Source: JAUILH01 sp964230215
GTDB taxonomy: Bacteria; Bacteroidota; Bacteroidia; Flavobacteriales_D; JAUILH01
Assembly: GCA_964230215.1 (NCBI GenBank)
Contig: CAXRGQ010000016.1
Coordinates: forward strand, 310,001 to 374,000
Direction of reading: 5' to 3'
DNA: 64,000 bases
A model generated the notes under the pieces. That model did not search any database. It was given only the letters and a program-made list of their open reading frames with translations, and was not told the DNA's origin. Numbering within the stretch: the first letter of the stretch is position 1; the number at the start of each line of letters is the position of its first letter. Shown one piece after another: positions 60,805 to 64,000 of this stretch. A program made the translations under genes and the position numbers.

Positions 60805-61566
60805 TTAACGCGTATACACAAACTGATCATCGTCACTTAGCTTCTCATTATAGGAATACCCTTCTTCAGCAAAGCCTTTTAGTCCATCGATAGTATCAAT
60901 ACTATTCTGCACAATGTAATTACTCATATAGCCTCTCGCTAATTTTGCAAATGTCATGATAACCTTGTACTCTCCGTTCTTTTTATCCTTGAACACACAT
61001 TCAACTAATCTTCCATTTAGCTTCTTTGTGTTAACCGCTTTGAAATATTCATTGGAAGCAAGATTTACAAATACTTTCTCTTTATGATCCTGAATAGATT
61101 CGTTTAAGGTCTCAGTAATCGTGTCGCCCCAGTACTTATATAGATTGCTTTTACTCGCTGTTACTTTGAATTTGCACCCCATCTCTAAACGATATGGATA
61201 CATAAGGTCCAAAGGACGCAGTACTCCATATAAACCACTTAATATTCTTATATGATCTTGAGCAAATTTTAATTCTTCTTCATTAAAATTCTGCGCATCC
61301 ATTCCTCTGTACACATCACCTCTAAATGCCAAAATTGCCGGTTTGCAATCGTTGTTAAATGGCAAATCCCATTGTTGGTATCGATCATAGTTTAAATCTG
61401 CAAGTGCAGGACTAAGGTGCATCATCTTAGCTATTTGCTTACTGCTTAGTTTCTTCAGTTTTAACGCGAGATAATCCGCTTTATCCAAATGCTCTGCTTG
61501 CGTTACTTCTCCATCGTAAGGGAAATTATACTCAAGTGTCTTAGCTGGTGATAATAATGCAATCAT
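60805..61566 (-). CDS. yaaA: YaaA family peroxide stress protein
   Basis: 253 residues of the YaaA/DUF328 family. Conserved motifs are MIALLSPAKTL at the start, the PAILAFRGDVYRGMDA region, ILSGLYGVLRPLDLMYPYRLEMG and the FVNLASNEYFKAV block. In Escherichia coli YaaA limits iron-mediated damage under peroxide stress. It starts eight bases after the transglutaminase-like gene and is probably in its operon. Confidence 0.94.
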   Translation of the reverse strand: MIALLSPAKTLEYNFPYDGEVTQAEHLDKADYLALKLKKLSSKQIAKMMHLSPALADLNYDRYQQWDLPFNNDCKPAILAFRGDVYRGMDAQNFNEEELKFAQDHIRILSGLYGVLRPLDLMYPYRLEMGCKFKVTASKSNLYKYWGDTITETLNESIQDHKEKVFVNLASNEYFKAVNTKKLNGRLVECVFKDKKNGEYKVIMTFAKLARGYMSNYIVQNSIDTIDGLKGFAEEGYSYNEKLSDDDQFVYTR

Positions 61567-61573
61567 AGTTTTA

Positions 61574-62551
61574 TTAATTATTGTCTAACTCTAATACACT
61601 TACCCTGAGAGTACTCTGGTATTTCCCTCCTGGGTAAGCATCATTATAGTCAAAATTTAACCAAATTTTTCCGTCATCATCTTCATAATAAAAGATGTCT
61701 TTGTTTTGCGACCACTTAGCAAACAACTTATTCTTTATCAAATAAGTAGCCGACTCTAAATCCTTCTTATCTCCAATATATACCTCTGGATATAGATGAC
61801 CAATTGATGTTCCATCTTCCTTATCAATCCTAGTTCTTACTAATCTTACTTCACCACCAATAGCCTCTATACAAGCCGCCATAAATATTGAATAGTCATC
61901 ACAATCTCCTGCAAATGTTCCATCCCCCGACTTTAAAAAAGCCATTGTCTCACTTGCCTTGGCGTAATAATCTTGATCTTGAGGATCATGTACGTAGACC
62001 CAACGTGTATATATTTCTTTAAAGATAGAGAACGATTGCACCACTGTTCTTCCAGGGGCAACGTTATAGTATTCACGGAAGTTCTTTTTTGCCATTTCAA
62101 CCGCATAAGGCCGAACGTTTTCTACATCAATAGCAGCCTTTATTTTGTCTTCGTTTGTGAACTCCTTTTTCTGCTCTAAAAAGGTGATAGGAACTGCTCC
62201 ATTTCCAAGGGCGTATAGCATTGCCGAGTAGTCATAGTAGACATCCTTGATGGTGTACTTTCCCGTAACTCCCATAACTGTAAGCCATACTAAAGCAGCA
62301 GATCCAAGAATATACATCAGCATCTTAAACTTAGCCACGATATAGATTACAATGGCAAGGAGTGGTAAAAATGTAATGAAATGGTCAATACGCAGGCTGC
62401 CTATTGAAATCACTGGCATATATCTGTACACAATTATAAATACAGGAATGCATAGAATAACTGATATGCTAACTATAAACAGCATTGCAAGCCAATTAAA
62501 TTTCTTTTTCTTCGGCGAAAGATTCTGTATTGCTTGAGCTTCATCAGTCAT
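61574..62551 (-). CDS. Membrane protein with transglutaminase-like domain
   Basis: 325 residues. Three membrane segments (about 18-45, 52-70 and 72-93) are followed by an extracytoplasmic transglutaminase-like domain. The core reads GDGTFAGDCDDYSIFMAAC (catalytic-type Cys), then RIDKEDGTSIGHLYPEVYIG (His) and a later Asp (WLNFDYNDAYPG). The triad fits a cysteine protease or transglutaminase fold; activity is unproven. Its promoter faces ridA across a 14-bp dyad. Confidence 0.82.
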   Translation of the reverse strand: MTDEAQAIQNLSPKKKKFNWLAMLFIVSISVILCIPVFIIVYRYMPVISIGSLRIDHFITFLPLLAIVIYIVAKFKMLMYILGSAALVWLTVMGVTGKYTIKDVYYDYSAMLYALGNGAVPITFLEQKKEFTNEDKIKAAIDVENVRPYAVEMAKKNFREYYNVAPGRTVVQSFSIFKEIYTRWVYVHDPQDQDYYAKASETMAFLKSGDGTFAGDCDDYSIFMAACIEAIGGEVRLVRTRIDKEDGTSIGHLYPEVYIGDKKDLESATYLIKNKLFAKWSQNKDIFYYEDDDGKIWLNFDYNDAYPGGKYQSTLRVSVLELDNN

Positions 62552-62555
62552 GCTA

Positions 62556-62563
62556 CAAAGTTA
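62556..62563 (-). promoter_or_regulatory. Minus-7 box TAACTTTG, leaderless type
   Basis: A perfect TAnnTTTG match on the minus strand, ending four bases before ATG 62551. Confidence 0.62.
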
Positions 62564-62580
62564 TGTTACTATATGACACG

Positions 62581-62616
62581 ATAAAACGTGTAAATTGAAT
62601 ATTTTACACGTTTTAT
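62581..62616. promoter_or_regulatory. 14-bp perfect dyad between divergent promoters
   Basis: ATAAAACGTGTAAA (62581-62594) is mirrored exactly at 62603-62616 across an eight-base spacer. It covers the region where the minus-33 elements of both flanking promoters should lie, so it is a strong candidate operator for ridA and the transglutaminase-yaaA operon. It lacks a T tract and is not a terminator. Confidence 0.75.
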
Positions 62617-62620
62617 ACAC

Positions 62621-62628
62621 TAAATTTG
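62621..62628 (+). promoter_or_regulatory. Minus-7 box TAAATTTG of ridA, leaderless type
   Basis: A perfect TAnnTTTG match ending four bases before ATG 62633. A TTG at 62595-62597, inside the dyad spacer, is 23 bases upstream. Confidence 0.65.
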
Positions 62629-62632
62629 AATC

Positions 62633-63007
62633 ATGAAATCAATTGTTACAAATGACGCGCCAGCACCAATTGGCCCCTACAGTCAAGCACTTGTAGTTAA
62701 TAACATGGTTTACCTCAGTGGTCAAATTGCTATTATTCCTGAAACAGGCGAATTGGATATGGCAGATATCCCGAGTGAAACAAAGCGTGTAATGGAAAAC
62801 ATTAAAGGTCTATTGTATACCTCAGGGAGTGACTTTTCTAAAGTGATTAAATGCTCCATCTTTTTAAGTGATATGGCGAATTTCTCAGCAGTAAATGAGG
62901 TATATGCAAGCTACTTTAAAGCACCCTATCCTGCAAGAGAATGTGTTGAAGTTGCTTGTCTACCGAAAAATGTAAACGTAGAAATTTCTGTTATTGCAAG
63001 TTTATAA
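62633..63007 (+). CDS. ridA: RidA family enamine/imine deaminase
   Basis: 124 residues, a complete RidA (YjgF/UK114) protein. It hydrolyses reactive 2-aminoacrylate and other enamines made by PLP enzymes. Motifs are APAPIGPYSQALV, YLSGQIAI, the IKCSIFLSDMANFSAVNEVY helix region and the arginine signature YPARECVEVA. It overlaps the convergent membrane protein gene by six bases. Confidence 0.96.
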   Translation: MKSIVTNDAPAPIGPYSQALVVNNMVYLSGQIAIIPETGELDMADIPSETKRVMENIKGLLYTSGSDFSKVIKCSIFLSDMANFSAVNEVYASYFKAPYPARECVEVACLPKNVNVEISVIASL

Positions 63008-63556
63008 CTTGGCTAATCGTGCCTCTTCTTTCAACTTTTTTAGACGTTTGAAAGAGACATAAAATATGCCTGCAAGTGCGGGAGGTATTATGTAGTCGTA
63101 GAAGTCAACGCCATTAGTAGCATAATCCCATGTTAATAAAACAAACGGAATTACCAACATTGCCAGCATTGCAATAAAAAACATATAATAACCGAATAAT
63201 TTACGTCTGTATATAATAGCCATTGAGACAAGACCTAGCCCAGAAGCAGCCAACATAGCTAAGCAATACGTTTTAATCTGATTGAGTGGGTCTTCCATTC
63301 CGTGCTTATGTCCCAGTTTATAAATCACCGTCTTGAATTCAGCGCTCTCCTTCGCGGAAAAGGAGTCAATGTTATTTAATGCTACAAACTTCAACCCGTT
63401 CCACAAGAAATAATAGCCTACACAAATAAGCGCTACAATTAGAATAATTCGGGTAAATAATGGCGGTCTCTGATTCCCCAGCAAAACTTTTTTCGCAGCT
63501 TTCGCATACTCCTGCTCAGGTCTTTCAGATACTTTATTGATTGCAATTTTTGCCAT
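63002..63556 (-). CDS. Hypothetical four-pass membrane protein
   Basis: 184 residues. Membrane segments at about 35-55, 95-113, 120-141 and 152-168, with a basic C terminus (FKRLKKLKEEARLAKL) and a periplasmic loop of about 35 residues after the first segment. No recognised motif. It follows the peptidase gene by 37 bases and may be in the same operon. Confidence 0.72.
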   Translation of the reverse strand: MAKIAINKVSERPEQEYAKAAKKVLLGNQRPPLFTRIILIVALICVGYYFLWNGLKFVALNNIDSFSAKESAEFKTVIYKLGHKHGMEDPLNQIKTYCLAMLAASGLGLVSMAIIYRRKLFGYYMFFIAMLAMLVIPFVLLTWDYATNGVDFYDYIIPPALAGIFYVSFKRLKKLKEEARLAKL

Positions 63557-63593
63557 TATGAGATAAATATAAAAAAGCTTTCTGAGAAATCAA

Positions 63594-64000
63594 TCAATCT
63601 TTTTTGGAAGACCATTTATTGAAAGCTTCTCTTTGTGTTCTACTGGGATTTTCGAGTTGCTCAACAGAGTATAATTTCCAAAAACTCACATCAATCTGTG
63701 GCATTTTTAAGGTAAGCAATCTGCCCTTTCTTTTCAGTTCAAAAAAGATGGTTTCTGTATCTATACTATCTAAACATGCGTCTATGTCTCCGTTTATCAC
63801 AGATATATTGTTAATCGCCAAAATCTGATCATCAATACTAAAACCGCCCATTTCTGCAGGTGACCCAGGTGCAATAGCCATAATTTTATCTCCGTTTAAA
63901 CGCATGCCATGCACCCTTGCTGAAATTTTTGGGTTTTCCTCTTTTTTCATCACTAAGCCCAAGTAATCCAATGCTTCAGTTAATAAGCCCTCGTATGTTG
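63594..64000 (-). CDS. C-terminal part of an M61-type peptidase with PDZ domain, cut by window edge
   Basis: The frame stays open to the right edge (TYEGLLTEALDYLGL is read before 63970), so the gene starts outside. The visible 135 residues hold a PDZ domain with MRLNGDKIMAIAPGSPAE and GGFSIDDQILAINN, and the end segment RTQREAFNKW. This combination, with EALDYLGL before the PDZ, is typical of the C terminus of M61 glycyl-aminopeptidase-like proteins. The catalytic HExxH would be outside the window. Confidence 0.8.
   Translation of the reverse strand, partial: TYEGLLTEALDYLGLVMKKEENPKISARVHGMRLNGDKIMAIAPGSPAEMGGFSIDDQILAINNISVINGDIDACLDSIDTETIFFELKRKGRLLTLKMPQIDVSFWKLYSVEQLENPSRTQREAFNKWSSKKD

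Overview
The window is a low-GC, densely coded chromosome segment from a member of the Bacteroidota, most likely an aerobic or microaerobic Flavobacteriales-like bacterium. The evidence is: type IX secretion (T9SS) C-terminal sorting domains on two secreted proteins; SprB, HYR and LamG repeats; the Bacteroidetes promoter form TTTG-N19-TAnnTTTG, seen complete in front of tRNA-Lys; a fused cytochrome cbb3 subunit CcoN-CcoO; a bifunctional HisB and HisIE; and many lipoproteins of families typical of the phylum. No prophage, complete insertion sequence or CRISPR array is visible.

Layout. 1-1832: two unrecognised lipoprotein genes, the first cut by the left edge. 1820-8866 (minus): a complete, tightly overlapping histidine operon hisG-D-C-B-H-A-F-IE. 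It is preceded by a 15-codon leader peptide with four His codons and a terminator/antiterminator, a textbook transcription attenuator. 8950-15043: DUF3810 protein, ornithine aminotransferase, PH-domain and DinB proteins, RlmD and a TPMT-like methyltransferase. 15040-18551 (minus): an operon of two envelope proteins, an ECF sigma factor, a probable anti-sigma factor and a DUF4097-like protein. 18672-23327: phosphoribosyltransferase, shikimate kinase, GNAT-like protein, tRNA-Lys, a broken helicase remnant, an Hsp15-like S4 protein and a type II sulfide:quinone oxidoreductase. 23400-29869: a 1671-residue T9SS surface protein and a secreted cyanophycinase-like peptidase.

30601-36924 holds a signalling module: two single-domain response regulators, a hybrid kinase with an HPt domain, an NtrC-type sigma-54 activator and two predicted outer-membrane proteins. 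Two sigma-54 promoters (GG-N10-GC) lie in front of the two operons. Each has an identical 16-bp site about 100 bp upstream, which points to a self-regulated sigma-54 circuit. I regard this as the most novel system here.

36997-39146 encodes an esterase, a DUF2490 protein and a lipoprotein. 39143-51255 (minus) is a respiration and sulfur block: ccoI-S-NO-Q-P-G-H, a TauE/DsbD-like transporter, a Crp/Fnr regulator, a rhodanese, a universal stress protein and a two-part YeeE thiosulfate-type transporter. 51378-55782 carries QueD, a truncated haemoglobin, tryptophan 2,3-dioxygenase and paaABCD. 55783-59676 (minus) carries a universal stress protein, a REC-Crp fusion regulator, a PAS kinase with a FixL-like first PAS domain and a small membrane protein. 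Three Crp/Fnr-type boxes (AACTGAT-N5-TCA) link this block to the cbb3 operon. 59784-64000 holds a lipoprotein, YaaA, a transglutaminase-like protein, RidA, a membrane protein and the end of an M61-type peptidase. A 14-bp perfect dyad sits between the divergent ridA and transglutaminase promoters.

A recurring feature is a TAnnTTTG box ending 3-5 bases before the start codon, which suggests leaderless mRNAs. All functions are inferred from reading the sequence; no database search was run.
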